NCBI GenBank assembly: GCA_964019335.1
Contig: OZ025728.1
Location: 1-64,000, forward strand
DNA from: Diplonema japonicum
Taxonomy: Eukaryota; Euglenozoa; Diplonemea; Diplonemida; Diplonemidae
DNA: 64,000 bases
Direction: 5' to 3'
Position numbers and translations under genes: made by a program. This document shows positions 22,262 to 33,101 of the stretch, in pieces. Numbering within the stretch: position 1 is the stretch's first letter; every line of letters begins with the position of its first letter. Below the pieces are notes generated by a model. The model was not told the origin of the DNA. It did no database searches and was given only the letters and a program-made list of their open reading frames with translations.

Positions 22262-24044
22262 CTATAAATATAACGCACTTCTCGGAGGGTTCGGGGGAGT
22301 AGCGCTCCTGTATATTATGTTTGTGTCTTGCTCCAACTGGCTGAGGCTCAGAAGCTTCAGGACAGGAGGGTTAGTGACGGTGTGCCTGTTGGGGGACCCC
22401 ATGGACAACGAGGAGGTTGGAGAGGCAGGAGGGGGGCTTGACGGTACTGGGTTAATCATGCTCATGTAAGGGTCAATAGGCACCATAGGACGAATGCGCT
22501 TCTTAGTCTGCACGGGTACCTGTTTTTTGATAGTGTGTAAAGTGTTTGCATACTCGTTCGTTCCTGACCGAGTTATGCCACCTCCCAGAGTACGACTTAC
22601 TCCTCATGGATGCCCTCTGGAACCTTAAGGGTGACCCCATGTCGGGCATGTCATTGGCAGCACTCTTGAACAAAGCAGGCGTTTGTGGCTTCTTGAACGT
22701 TGGCATCGACGCAGACCTCACCATGCCACGCACCTCAGGGTTCATGCTAGTTGATCGCCAAGCAGGCCGCCTGGGTCCTTCTGCAGCAGACCGTCTACTT
22801 ACCGTCGACCGCTTGCTTACTGTCGACCGTTTGCTTGCCGCTGAGACTCGCGACACCTGACTGCGATTGCTTTTATCACTTTTCTGACTATTCATGCTGA
22901 AGGACCTCCTGATGGACAGCCCAGTGGGGCTCGTCCCCGCGGTCCTGCTGTCTTCCCTCTTCACCTTCTCATTCTCTTTCTCAAAATTGCTGACCGGGTA
23001 CAGCCTCTGCGACACAACGCTCACACTTCTCTTTGCAGCTTTCTTTTTCTTCTTCTCCCCCGCCGCCGGTTGTACCGACATGCTGGATGCCGACACCGTC
23101 CGTCTCTTTGAAGGCAGCGACTGGGATCTACTGAGGGCTCTGCTCCTAGTTGCTCCAGTGAGAGTTTTTCTTGACTTGGGAACTGGAGATGCGGAGAGCG
23201 GTGAGAGCAACCGATGCAGCTCCTCAGCAGTGATAGGGTCTGAAGGGGACCCAACGCCAAGTGCTGCGTACAACCTGTCGGGAGAGTGCAGTAGCTCGCT
23301 GACTCGAGAGATGGTTTTGCTGGAGCGGAGGTCGCTGATGTGTGCTTTGACCATGTTCCTAATGGTGGCGCTGTACTTGAACACCTCGATGATGCTGATG
23401 GCTGGGATGGTCTGCACGCCAGGCCGCACGGCGTCAAAGATAGCGGCCCCGATGCCGTGCCCCTCGCCTGTCATGATCAGGTCGAACATCCCATCTGCAC
23501 CCCATCGGTATGCACCTTCGAATCCGTCGTGCCTCCATTTCACACGCACCCAGCCACCGCCAAGAAGCTCAGACACCACACCTTTCCGTCCATTTCCACC
23601 GTCCTGGTCACCCCAGTGCCACGCATCTGGGTTCCTCCTCACAACCGAGCCAAGCTTCAATTTTTTGACCTTGGGGCTTTTCTCCTTCTGCGGTTCTGTG
23701 TTCGAAATTTTCAAGCTGCTTAAGCTCCCATCCAGGTCTAAGCGCTTCGCGCCATCCTCCGCGACGTGCATGCCGTACCAAGCAGGGGGGTCTGAGTGGT
23801 TTTTCAGATATTCAAAAGTAGCATACTCCAAGGGGGTAGTGTGCTCTCTTCGTCTGATTGATGTCTCGCAACTGCAGGACTAGGCGCTGCTGGAGGAGGT
23901 GCGGCTCCTGCTGACCACACACCTGCTTCGGGTAAGTCCTCAGGGAACAAAGGCTTATTACTGTACTTTTTCTGCTATATTTCTCCTGTTTGCATACGAT
24001 TCAAGAGGTGTGCCTACTTCGTAGTAGTACTGATCGGTGTTCAT
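22262..24044 (-). CDS. MIB/HERC2-domain protein with Ser/Arg-rich tail
   Basis: Four exons, 24044-23998, 23960-23827, 23791-22554 and 22519-22262, with GTATGC-type introns of 37, 35 and 34 nt, give 558 aa beginning MNTDQYYYEVGTPLES. The exon joins are in phase (for example LPPW|NPPAWYG). The MIB/HERC2 domain is clear at about residues 105-170: VVRRNPDAWHWGDQDGG, GKGVVSELLGGGWVRVKW-like and DGMFDLIM. In animals this fold binds substrates or partners of ubiquitin ligases, but no RING or HECT is present here. The rest is Ser/Arg-rich with a direct repeat SKRSTVSKRSTVSRRS, probably disordered. Function unknown. Confidence 0.75.
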
Positions 24045-24244
24045 AACGCCTGCTTCTCCATTTGCCTGATGTGGGGGTGGTAGTTATGGGACCGGCAAAG
24101 AAAAAATAAAGAGAGTATTCTAGAAGAAAGGAGTGGGTGAATGAGAGACATAATGGCTCTTTTATACTGTTAACCCTCTCCTGCCCCGCTGTGTTCTATC
24201 TATGCCGGCGGTATACACATAATCTAAAATAAATTCGGACAATC

Positions 24245-27200
24245 TCACGATAGGACTGTCAGGTCGCTGGGCTTATACCAATGCACGTCGTAGCGGGGGC
24301 CCTTAACGCAATACGGCCTGTAGGGGCACCAGTCGTCCCTGTCCACAAGGATGCCCAACTCACCGTGCTGGAGTGAGCCACCCGGTTCTGCCTCTTCCGT
24401 TAGCATCACGCGAACGCCGTGCTGTATCATAGGCATTCTATGCCTGATAGGCGATGCTGCGAGCTGCTCAAGGTCCTCAATGGCCATGTCCTCAGCATGC
24501 CTGATCATGTACCCAGTGTCTGCCTGCGAGTCACTCGCTAGTACCGGAGACCTTACTACACTAAATGCCCCTTGTGACCCGAACGCCACCTCTTTCTTCT
24601 CGGGAGTGATATAACCCGGCGACCCTGCACGGCTTTCCATAGCTTCACTCTGTTGTGATGTCAACCCCGACCTGAACTGCTTCCCATCATGCTTCTGCTG
24701 GCGCAAAGACGTGACGCTGCCAAACGTCTGCAACATCTTCTGGTCACCGGCCCCATTCCTCTCGCTCTCAAGGCTCACGTCCCTCTCATCGAACTGCTTG
24801 TCGTGCTCGAGAGCAGGTTGCATCGGTGAACTCAGCCTGCCAAGCCTTTGCTCAAGCTCTACTTCGGCTTGCTCTACTGAGTCATGGCCAGCTGTCAACA
24901 TCAAAGACTTGCCTTCTGGTCCTGTGTATTCATCAGAGCGTGTCTGCTGGCTACGTTTGGTCTGACGAGTTGCTGTGCCGCCAAGAGTGTCGTCCAGAGT
25001 CAGCAGTGCATGCCGGCTATCAAACTGGACACCACCATCCACACGTTGCTGCCTGTGAGCTGCTTCCTGTTGTTGCGCATTCTTTTGTGTGATGTGATCC
25101 GATCGCGTGATATCATCTTTGCCATGCTGTTCACTCGTGCTACCTAATTCCTGAACAAAGACTCGTTGTTCGTCACCTGTCCTCCTGTCTGCATGAAACT
25201 TGCTTGTTGTTGAAAGGGTTGCCTGACCTGCCTCCTGCCTGAGTCGGGCTTCGACCTGTTGTGTTGAATGGCTGTCTCTCTCGTGCTTAATCCCCCGCTC
25301 GTCTTCTTGCTGGCTTCGCTGAGATGGCGTCACGCTATCTTGATAAGGGAAGTCCCGTTCACTACCACGCGGCCTTGGTTCCTGTCCTTGGCTCTGCGAT
25401 GAAGGCGTTGCGTTGCCGGCACCTTTGCCTTGCCCTTTGCGCACGTACTCCAAGATCCCTTCTCCCCTTTCATGCGAAGCAGTGACTGTGCTACTCTGCT
25501 TCTGACGATGGCTCCTCTGCGACGGTGTGGTACTGTTGGAATGCAGAATCTCGCCCTTGGGGCTTTGTCGAAGTTCCTCTAATTTCCCTAGGTCTGCGAG
25601 GGAGGTATGCTTGACGCTGTGTTTTGCAGTGTTGCTTAATTGTTCGTTCACAAGTTCTCCACTGCCTCGGGCTTGCCTTATCCGGGTGTCCTCCATGTCC
25701 TGGGACACATCAGACGGAGGAGGGGTGCTGTTGGTGCTCAATGTGGTAAACGAGGCTTGCAGTAGCTGTTTTCGCATCGCACCAGAGGGCGAGTCGTTAG
25801 GAGGAGAATTGCTGCTGGCCTCAATCAGAGCTCCTCGTCGCTGCTGCCGCTTGTTTGAGTGCTTGAGGAGAGTGTCGAGGAGCTGCAGCGGCGAATCGTC
25901 ATTCTTGTCTGAGATTGCCTTAATAGGTGTCATATACTTCTCTGCGAGGTCGGTATCTACACTGAGAGCAGTGGCTTTAAGATTCTCGCTCCTACTGCTA
26001 TCGCTACCATGTGGCAAAGCTGGGGCACCGGTCTTTACATCAGTATCAGCACCACCAGTACTAGGAGAGCCGATATGTTTTGTGTGCGCACCAGAGGGGA
26101 CTTCTGAGCTAGTAGGGTGATCAGCTGGAACTACGACGCCCCTTCGCTTCAGGGACGGGACATCGGGGGATTCCGCAGAGTATACGCCAAGGCCATCAAG
26201 AATGCTACCAGGTGCCTGACGCAGCTCTTCTAACGATATGTCTGCAAGCGTGTTGACAGGTGTTGACGACTCGTTTCGCATCTGCTGTGGGTGGACAGCC
26301 ACTCTCGTCACAGGGCTTGACTGAATGATCAATCCATCCATGCCACCGGATGCAAGCGCTCCATGGTATTGCGACACCGGTACCACAGCACCTCTTCGCG
26401 GTGTGTTCCTCGCTACAGGTGATTGCCCGTAGAATGCAGTGCCTTGAGCAAGGCTCTTGATGCCATCGCTCTCCCCTTTTTGAAACATAATGCGATCATC
26501 ATTAACGTGAGCCGACATGACATCCTTCTGCAAATCTTGCATGCTCATGTTCTGTGCGTATGCATGCTGGACGCCCTTTTTGTCTATAGGGCTTCCACGT
26601 CTACTCCCAACGGCATGACCCACCGTGCTAGGGTATTGACTACTCGTACCTGCCTTTTTGCCCTTTTTGTCGTGTTTTCCCTGAATGCGACCCTGGATTT
26701 GTGCTTCATTCTTATGCTTCGGTTTCCGCATTGTGTTGTGAGGGTCATTTCGCGGTCCATCCTCAATTCTTGGAGCAACTGCGCTGATGGCCGTCTCGGG
26801 CGCCCCGTAGCGGGGCTTTCCCTCGTCGTCTCCGACAGGTGTATTGCAGGGTCGAGACATAAATGGCTCCTCGAGTGGCTCGGATCTCACGTGCTGATCA
26901 GGGCTCTCGTACCTGTCAGAGAAGCTTGTGGAAGACGCCATGCTGTGAGGAATGTTTGCAAGATCATAATGTCCTGAGCTTGGTGTATTCAAATGGGCTC
27001 CCGGCGTAGTTGGTGCATGACCGTAGCTCACCTTAGGTTCCTGTCCTCTTCCTTGAGCAAGTTGCGTTTGTGTGTGTTTCGGCCGTGAAGGGCTCCCTGC
27101 AACAGGCCTCCTTTCTCCGTAAGTTGGCGTGTGCTGACTAAAATACTGGTCTTTGCCTTCACCGGTGTGCCGGTTATCATGTCCGAGCACAAGCTTGCCT

Positions 27201-30200
27201 TCATCACTGCGCTGCATAGGGAGGTGCTGCAGCTGCTGCACGTGTAAGTCACCTGACCCCAATACTTGTTTCATGTTTTGCTGCTGGTTTGAAGCGCTTT
27301 GCCTCTTATCTGCAATACTCGACGCTTGTGCTTGCTGTGCAGCGTACTGCATTGGATGCGACTGGCCTAATGCATGTGGGTGACCTAAGCCTGCTTCTTG
27401 ACCGACCTGTTCCCTGCTCGCAATTAACTGACTGGAACCAGCTACCTGTCCAAGAGGGTGGCCCACCCCCGATTGAACGCGACTTAGTGCCGTTTGTGGA
27501 CTTTGCGCATGCGCCCCAGGGTGATTAAGAGCCCCTTGGCCAAAGTGCTGTTGGTTTGCTACATGCTGCGGGGATATGGCCTGTCCAGGCAGCCCTTGCT
27601 GGCCTGCCTCAGTTGGCTGCAAGGTGTGACCTAACCGTGGATCAACACTCTGCATTAAATGACTACCACTCGAAGAGCTCGAAGTAGCAGCGCTGCAGTT
27701 ATGCCTAGGTGCATTCGTCTGGCCACCGTACGCAACGGGTACTTGTTGCTGTTGGTGGGCTTGCAACCCTGTAGGTGCGAGAGGCTCACCCATGGTGATC
27801 TGGCTTGGCGGTGGGTTCTGCACTTCGCTGTCGAAATATACTACCTGACTGTGCATCTGCTCAGGCACCTGAGGATGCGAGTCACTGAAAGCAGGACCTT
27901 TGCAAGGAGTCGGCTGCATGTGGAAACTCGGTGCTTGACCAGCTTGCATCTGACCCCCTGGTTGTATCCCAGATTGGACGTGATCAGTCTGTGGGAGGGC
28001 ACCCTGTTGATTTACCTGAAACTGACCTGGATGCTGATTAACCTGGCCTGGATGCTGGCCTGAGGTGGGTACCTGTTGGAAACCTTGGGTAGCTTGTTGA
28101 TGACCTTGCATAGACAAGGAATTTGCTCCACTTTGCAGAGACGCTCCCTGAGGTTGGCTTTGTGACTGGTTGCCATCAAGCTGTATCACTGGTCTGCCCC
28201 CCTGAGCGGCTTGTCCGTGTTTGACTGGATACTGTGAGCCTCCTTGCATGTTCCAGCCTTCTCTCTGAACTTGCTGCTGAGCTAGTGCAGCTGTGCTCTG
28301 CTGATGCAATCCAGACTGACTCCCCTGAAGTCCTAACTGGCTCCCTTGAGCTTGTGGAACAATCTGACCAGCTGTCGACCATTGCTGTGGGGAAACAACT
28401 CCCAAAGGGACGTGGCTTGTGACACCCTGCTGGTTAGCATGAGGAGTCCCCGACAAGCCAGTACGAGGATCTAATTGCAGATTTTGCTGTTGAGTGTCAA
28501 TATACGGGACTTGTGCTGACGTTTGTCCGGCGGTGCCCATTGCACCCGGTACCTGTTGTGCACCCTGATCAGCATTATGCTTCAACGGCAGGCTTTGTTG
28601 GCTAGGGTGCATGGGTACATTTCCCTGAACTTGCTGCTGCAGTGCGTCTCCGGAAGGAATATTCTGAGGATAGTTACTTCCCTGTTGTGCTGTCTCTTGT
28701 TTCTGAACCGGATGAATCTGCGATGCACTGGGGCCCTGCGCACCGCCGTAGACTCCCGCTTGCACCGGTAACACGCTAGTATTTGTCCCTTCGGGTCCAT
28801 GGCTCCTTGGGCCAAGCTGGTGCCGCGTATTGCCGCTTGATGGCAGCACCTGAGGATGGCCTTCCTGCGTTGTGTGTCCTTGCTGTTGGTAGCCCTGATG
28901 CAATGCAGGATCAAGTACTACCCCTTGCACATCGCTAGAAACTGATTGCGCTTGAAGGCCTGCTCTTGACGCAGCGTCTGAACGACTGCTATCTTGGCTC
29001 AATGCATGTGCGTGGCCATCCTGCATGTTGTGCTGTGTATGGCCACTCGACGGATGTACTTGCGAATAAATTCCCCCTTGCGCTGTTCCTTGCTGATCGT
29101 GATGCAGCGAAGGCTCAAAGGCAGCCCCCTGGTGGTGCCCTTGCTGGACTACCTCAACACTAGCTAATGGATATCCCTGTTGTCCCAACTGTTGACTTTG
29201 ATCACCAGCCACGACATCCCCCTGAGTGTGGCCATCCAGCATGCCTTGAGTATCTTGTGACTGAGACGTTTGGCCATGTTGTGTCAAAAACTGCTGGTTA
29301 GGCTGCTGTGGGAGATGTTTGCTCGGTTCTCCAGCTGGTCGATAGCTTTGCACTGGAGTCTGGTTGCCCTCTTGAACGAAGTGTTCTGGTTGCCCACTGG
29401 CAATCTCTTGTCTAATAGGTTGTGTGCGCTCTTGCAAATGGCTACTAGATGACGAACTAGAGGATGTAGAAGGCTGCACAAACTGCTGCATGTCAGGTGT
29501 TGTAGTACCTGACAATGGGTGCTGCCCGTCCCAGTGTTCTCCAGGTGCGTAGGACTGCTGCTGGCCGTACATTCCAGACCCCTGTTGCAAGGAAAGTTGT
29601 TCTGCGTCCGGAGATTCACGAAGCACGTTTGCCCCCATCTGTCCCCCACCTTGACCTCGGTGATCTTCTTCTTGCTGGATTGCATGTTGGTCAGACTTCT
29701 GCGCTCGACCTTTCGTTCCTCGTGCAGAACGACCACCTTGCCGTTGAGATACGCTTCGTTGAGACCCACCCTGTTGAGACACATCTTGCTGTCGTGATCC
29801 ACCCTGCTGAGCTTGAGGCTCACGTCGCTGTTGAGACTTACCTTGCTGTTGAGTCCCACCCTGCTGCTGAGTCTCACCCTGCTCGAGTGATCCGCCTTGT
29901 TGCCGAGACTCGCCCTGCTGTCGAGACCCGTCTTGCCGACCTGATGAAGAGTGTACACCTTGCTCCGCTTTGTGTGACTTCCGAGCTTGCTTGCCAGTTG
30001 CGTGCGATGACTGTGCCTGTCGACCGTCAGAACCGGCGGACCTATCAGTGTCCACCTTGTTCGAGGTGTCTTCGCTAGTACGAAATGCTTGCTTGGTAGA
30101 CCTACCTTGTGCGGAAGATGCACCGGTGCCGCGGCAGTGAGAGCAGTCCTCGTCGTGCTGGCTGTCGCGGACAAGGTGCTTGTCGGCTGCTTGATCCAGT

Positions 30201-30745
30201 TTGCTGTTAGCTGTCGCGCGCATGGTCTCGTCGAAGTTGTCAGCCCTCTCGTAGACACCGGCTACCTTCTGGCTGGAGGCAAGGTTCGTATTGATGTTGA
30301 CGGTAGTGAGGCCTGCTGTGTGGAGGGGCACGTGCCTGTGAGTGGTTGCAGTCTCCCACTTTGTGAAATAGCTACTGAGGGTGTGGAGCTGCCTTGACTG
30401 AATGAGCGCTTCGCACCACTGTATGCGGTTCCGCCTGCTGGCCTCCACCAGGTGGGCATACTTCTCCTTTGCAGTCTTCAGCTCCTTCTTCACTGTGCGG
30501 TTTACCTTCTTGAGCTCTTCGATCTCTGCCTCTGCTTTCTCTGCGTATTCGTCCACCGCCTTGATCCTTCCTGCAGTCGCTGCAGCTTGAATCTCCTCGG
30601 TCAGACCCAACAGACGGCCTACTTCTTCTTCTTCTTTCTCTTTGACTTCTTCTGCTTCACGCAGGAGGTTCTTTACCTGCTCCAGCTGCTTCTTCAGTTT
30701 CTTCGTTTCTTTCACCAATTTCTCTTTTTCTTCATCGTCAGCCAT
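24245..30745 (-). CDS. Giant Gln/His/Ser-rich protein with N-terminal coiled coil, 2166 aa
   Basis: One open frame from ATG 30745 to TAG 24245. Residues 1-110 are Glu/Lys-rich coiled coil (EEKEKLVKETKKLKKQLEQV), followed by LSSYFTKWETA, an aromatic W motif also seen in the 35986-37311 protein. About 1900 residues are low complexity, rich in Q, H, G and S, with QQGGSQQ-like units. The last 60 residues form a compact, probably folded segment (GILVDRDDWCPYRPYCVKG, YDVHWYKPSDLTVL) resembling small SH3-like barrels. No family was recognised. Similar architecture (coil, long disorder, small barrel) would fit a scaffold or condensate protein; that is inference. Absence of stops over 6.5 kb strongly supports coding. 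Confidence 0.85.
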   Translation of the reverse strand: MADDEEKEKLVKETKKLKKQLEQVKNLLREAEEVKEKEEEEVGRLLGLTEEIQAAATAGRIKAVDEYAEKAEAEIEELKKVNRTVKKELKTAKEKYAHLVEASRRNRIQWCEALIQSRQLHTLSSYFTKWETATTHRHVPLHTAGLTTVNINTNLASSQKVAGVYERADNFDETMRATANSKLDQAADKHLVRDSQHDEDCSHCRGTGASSAQGRSTKQAFRTSEDTSNKVDTDRSAGSDGRQAQSSHATGKQARKSHKAEQGVHSSSGRQDGSRQQGESRQQGGSLEQGETQQQGGTQQQGKSQQRREPQAQQGGSRQQDVSQQGGSQRSVSQRQGGRSARGTKGRAQKSDQHAIQQEEDHRGQGGGQMGANVLRESPDAEQLSLQQGSGMYGQQQSYAPGEHWDGQHPLSGTTTPDMQQFVQPSTSSSSSSSSHLQERTQPIRQEIASGQPEHFVQEGNQTPVQSYRPAGEPSKHLPQQPNQQFLTQHGQTSQSQDTQGMLDGHTQGDVVAGDQSQQLGQQGYPLASVEVVQQGHHQGAAFEPSLHHDQQGTAQGGIYSQVHPSSGHTQHNMQDGHAHALSQDSSRSDAASRAGLQAQSVSSDVQGVVLDPALHQGYQQQGHTTQEGHPQVLPSSGNTRHQLGPRSHGPEGTNTSVLPVQAGVYGGAQGPSASQIHPVQKQETAQQGSNYPQNIPSGDALQQQVQGNVPMHPSQQSLPLKHNADQGAQQVPGAMGTAGQTSAQVPYIDTQQQNLQLDPRTGLSGTPHANQQGVTSHVPLGVVSPQQWSTAGQIVPQAQGSQLGLQGSQSGLHQQSTAALAQQQVQREGWNMQGGSQYPVKHGQAAQGGRPVIQLDGNQSQSQPQGASLQSGANSLSMQGHQQATQGFQQVPTSGQHPGQVNQHPGQFQVNQQGALPQTDHVQSGIQPGGQMQAGQAPSFHMQPTPCKGPAFSDSHPQVPEQMHSQVVYFDSEVQNPPPSQITMGEPLAPTGLQAHQQQQVPVAYGGQTNAPRHNCSAATSSSSSGSHLMQSVDPRLGHTLQPTEAGQQGLPGQAISPQHVANQQHFGQGALNHPGAHAQSPQTALSRVQSGVGHPLGQVAGSSQLIASREQVGQEAGLGHPHALGQSHPMQYAAQQAQASSIADKRQSASNQQQNMKQVLGSGDLHVQQLQHLPMQRSDEGKLVLGHDNRHTGEGKDQYFSQHTPTYGERRPVAGSPSRPKHTQTQLAQGRGQEPKVSYGHAPTTPGAHLNTPSSGHYDLANIPHSMASSTSFSDRYESPDQHVRSEPLEEPFMSRPCNTPVGDDEGKPRYGAPETAISAVAPRIEDGPRNDPHNTMRKPKHKNEAQIQGRIQGKHDKKGKKAGTSSQYPSTVGHAVGSRRGSPIDKKGVQHAYAQNMSMQDLQKDVMSAHVNDDRIMFQKGESDGIKSLAQGTAFYGQSPVARNTPRRGAVVPVSQYHGALASGGMDGLIIQSSPVTRVAVHPQQMRNESSTPVNTLADISLEELRQAPGSILDGLGVYSAESPDVPSLKRRGVVVPADHPTSSEVPSGAHTKHIGSPSTGGADTDVKTGAPALPHGSDSSRSENLKATALSVDTDLAEKYMTPIKAISDKNDDSPLQLLDTLLKHSNKRQQRRGALIEASSNSPPNDSPSGAMRKQLLQASFTTLSTNSTPPPSDVSQDMEDTRIRQARGSGELVNEQLSNTAKHSVKHTSLADLGKLEELRQSPKGEILHSNSTTPSQRSHRQKQSSTVTASHERGEGILEYVRKGQGKGAGNATPSSQSQGQEPRPRGSERDFPYQDSVTPSQRSQQEDERGIKHERDSHSTQQVEARLRQEAGQATLSTTSKFHADRRTGDEQRVFVQELGSTSEQHGKDDITRSDHITQKNAQQQEAAHRQQRVDGGVQFDSRHALLTLDDTLGGTATRQTKRSQQTRSDEYTGPEGKSLMLTAGHDSVEQAEVELEQRLGRLSSPMQPALEHDKQFDERDVSLESERNGAGDQKMLQTFGSVTSLRQQKHDGKQFRSGLTSQQSEAMESRAGSPGYITPEKKEVAFGSQGAFSVVRSPVLASDSQADTGYMIRHAEDMAIEDLEQLAASPIRHRMPMIQHGVRVMLTEEAEPGGSLQHGELGILVDRDDWCPYRPYCVKGPRYDVHWYKPSDLTVLS

Positions 30746-31908
30746 CGTCCTTATGTTATGTCAGAGGCTCTCAAACAAAAAAAAAACAAGAATTTCCTTG
30801 TTTAGAGAGTCCTTCGCATTTCTCGATTCGAGTTGTAACTGTCTCCCTTACCCGTACCTGTATGGTATCACGAACACGGACAAAAACAGAGATAAAAGAG
30901 ACAAAAATCATAAGGTACTACTTTTCTTTTGAGGAGTGGGGGACTTGGACGAGGCAAGGTGGGGGAAAAAAAAAAAAAAACTTGAAAACTTGTCGTTGAG
31001 AGGCTTTCACTCTCAGGCTAAACACTGAAGACCAAAAAAAACAAAAGGTTCTTTTACCTCCTTTTGGCTTTTTCTTGTCATTTTGCTCCCTTTCCCCGCC
31101 TTTCTTTTTTTTTTTTTTTTTTTGCGGGCGGAGGAGTGAGCAGTATAACAACAAAGTTTAACATTTCTTTTTGAGCAAAAACGTGGGTTGAAATAATTGA
31201 AAGAAAAAAAAAATGGGGAAAGAGGAAGTGACACTTGCCTCGCAACAAAAAAAAAAAACCTGCTCTTAAATATCAGGGGAGAAGGGTAAGAGAGCCACCC
31301 TTCTATTCCCGATAGGAGTAAGGGGACGGGAGCTACGCGTACGACTACATTCTTCTTCGCTTTTTCTTTTTCTTATTTTTGGACTTGACCTTTGAAGAAG
31401 AGAAGATATGAGTGGTTTCTTTTAACTAAACAGATTATCCCGATTTCCAGAATACCTGTGCGCCTGTGGCAGATAATGACCGCCAAAAGAGGTACCAGGA
31501 GGCACGGAGCAGGATGAGCTGCTCATTAAAAAAGAAAGCCTCACATTTTGAAGGGGGATATAAAGGGGGGGGGGGGGGGGGTATACAACTAGCATTTTTT
31601 TCTTTCATTTTCTTTTTCTTCTTTTGTTTATTTTTTTGGCAGCGAAGCCACTGGACCAAAAAGAAAAAGATATCCTTGACGCACAAAAAAAATACACATT
31701 TTTTTTTTTTCTATTTCCTTTTTTTTTTTTCCTCGTTTGTTCAACTTAAAAAAAAACTCTCTTTTAAACTCTTTTCTTCTTGTGCATAGAGGGGTACAGG
31801 GCAGTGGGGGGGGGGGGGGGTAGAACATTGTGAGTGTGATGTCAATACAAAGTAATAAAGCTTGCTTCATTTTCTTTTTTTTTTCTCCTCCTTTTCTCTT
31901 CGTTTTTC
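30746..31908. other. Polypurine/polypyrimidine spacer
   Basis: A- and T-runs, G runs at 31567-31580 and 31808-31821, and no coding-like frame. Pyrimidine tracts on the sense strand near the 24245-30745 gene start may be part of its trans-splicing signal. Confidence 0.65.
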
Positions 31909-32963
31909 TTAATAACCCGGGCTCCTAGGCGGGCTCAGCGCGTTGCTGTGCTGGCTGTGAGGAGATCCGATAGAACTAGTACCCCTGCTCGGCTGTGTTT
32001 TTTATTTACTTTCTTTTTTTTTTTTTGAGGACCGGGTGGGTATACCATGTTATCGTACGAGGCGAACACACTCCTAGAAGGAGGAGGGCTGTAGAAAGTT
32101 GACCCGTTTTGGGGAGAGGCTGGCTCTTGGTACCTCACGGCGGGCTCGTTTTGCTTAGAACACGGGGTGGCCTGTATCTTCCAAGGGTTGTCCACGTGGC
32201 TGTTAATGTACCTCATGTAGGCAGCACGGGTGGCACGAACATCAAGCTCAGAGTTGGAGAGCGCCTCGAAAAGTGCTTTGGCTATCCGCAGCTGTGCTGT
32301 CTCAGACCTGGCGCTGATCGCGTATTCCACATCCATGCTCCACTCCGCATCGACAAGGGTCGGTGCAGTCCTCGAAGACTTCCCCCCCATCCCCTTCGCA
32401 TCCCCGTAGTCCAACACCACCGTTTTGATCGGGCCCGGTGTGAGCTTCAACAAGATGTCGTCCCTCACGATGCCGTTCCCCGCCTCACTGATGATGTCAT
32501 CCCTCAGCGCTGTTGTGAACAACCTCTGGACGTCAGGCTGGCTCTTCAACCCTTCATACTTGGAGAAGTCCACGCCCTCCAGCCTCAAGCTGCCTCGCAC
32601 CATAGGGCTGGACCCCTTCGAAGAGCTCATCGGTGAAGACGGTGTGTTGTACCCCTCCCTCTGGCTGTACAACTTCCCCGAGTCCTCTGGTGCGTGGTCC
32701 CTGGAATCGAAGGTAGGGAACCCCCTTGAGCTTTGGCTGGGGCTGGTCGGCGGTCCGTCCATCCCCTTCGTGTACTGGAACCCGTCGCTCTTTTTCGATG
32801 GCGACTTGGCGTCCACGCTTTTGCTCCTGCTGCGCCTTCGGTGCCTCCTCGAGGACGACGGTGACGAAGAGCGCCTCCGCCTGCTGCTTGACCTCCCCGA
32901 CTTGGGTGACGACGACCGCCGCCTCCTGCGGCTGCTGCTTGTGTGTGTGGGCGAGTCAAACAT
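31909..32963 (-). CDS. SR-rich protein with a conserved alpha/beta-like module, 333 aa
   Basis: Exons 32963-32046 and 31992-31909. The 53-nt intron (GTATACC...AACACAG) removes a Lys-rich read-through, and the new C-terminus SPHSQHSNALSPPRSPGY matches the Ser/Pro style of the rest. Residues 1-60 are RS-rich (SSSRRRRRSSSPKSGRSSS), as in splicing-associated proteins. Residues about 130-265 look folded: SQPDVQRLFTTALRDDIISE, VVLDYGDAKG, VEYAISARSE and YMRYINSH. This shape recalls the SEA-like modules described in trypanosomatid proteins, but I cannot assign it. Function unknown. Confidence 0.75.
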
Positions 32964-33101
32964 GTTTCTTTTTTTACTTGTTATTCCCTATGTGGATCCA
33001 TGTGATCTTGCTGCCATACAGGTAAACAAACAAAAAAAAAAAAAAACAATTATAAGTAACTAAAAATCTTACTGTTGGATGCTTTTAATAAAAAGGGACG
33101 A

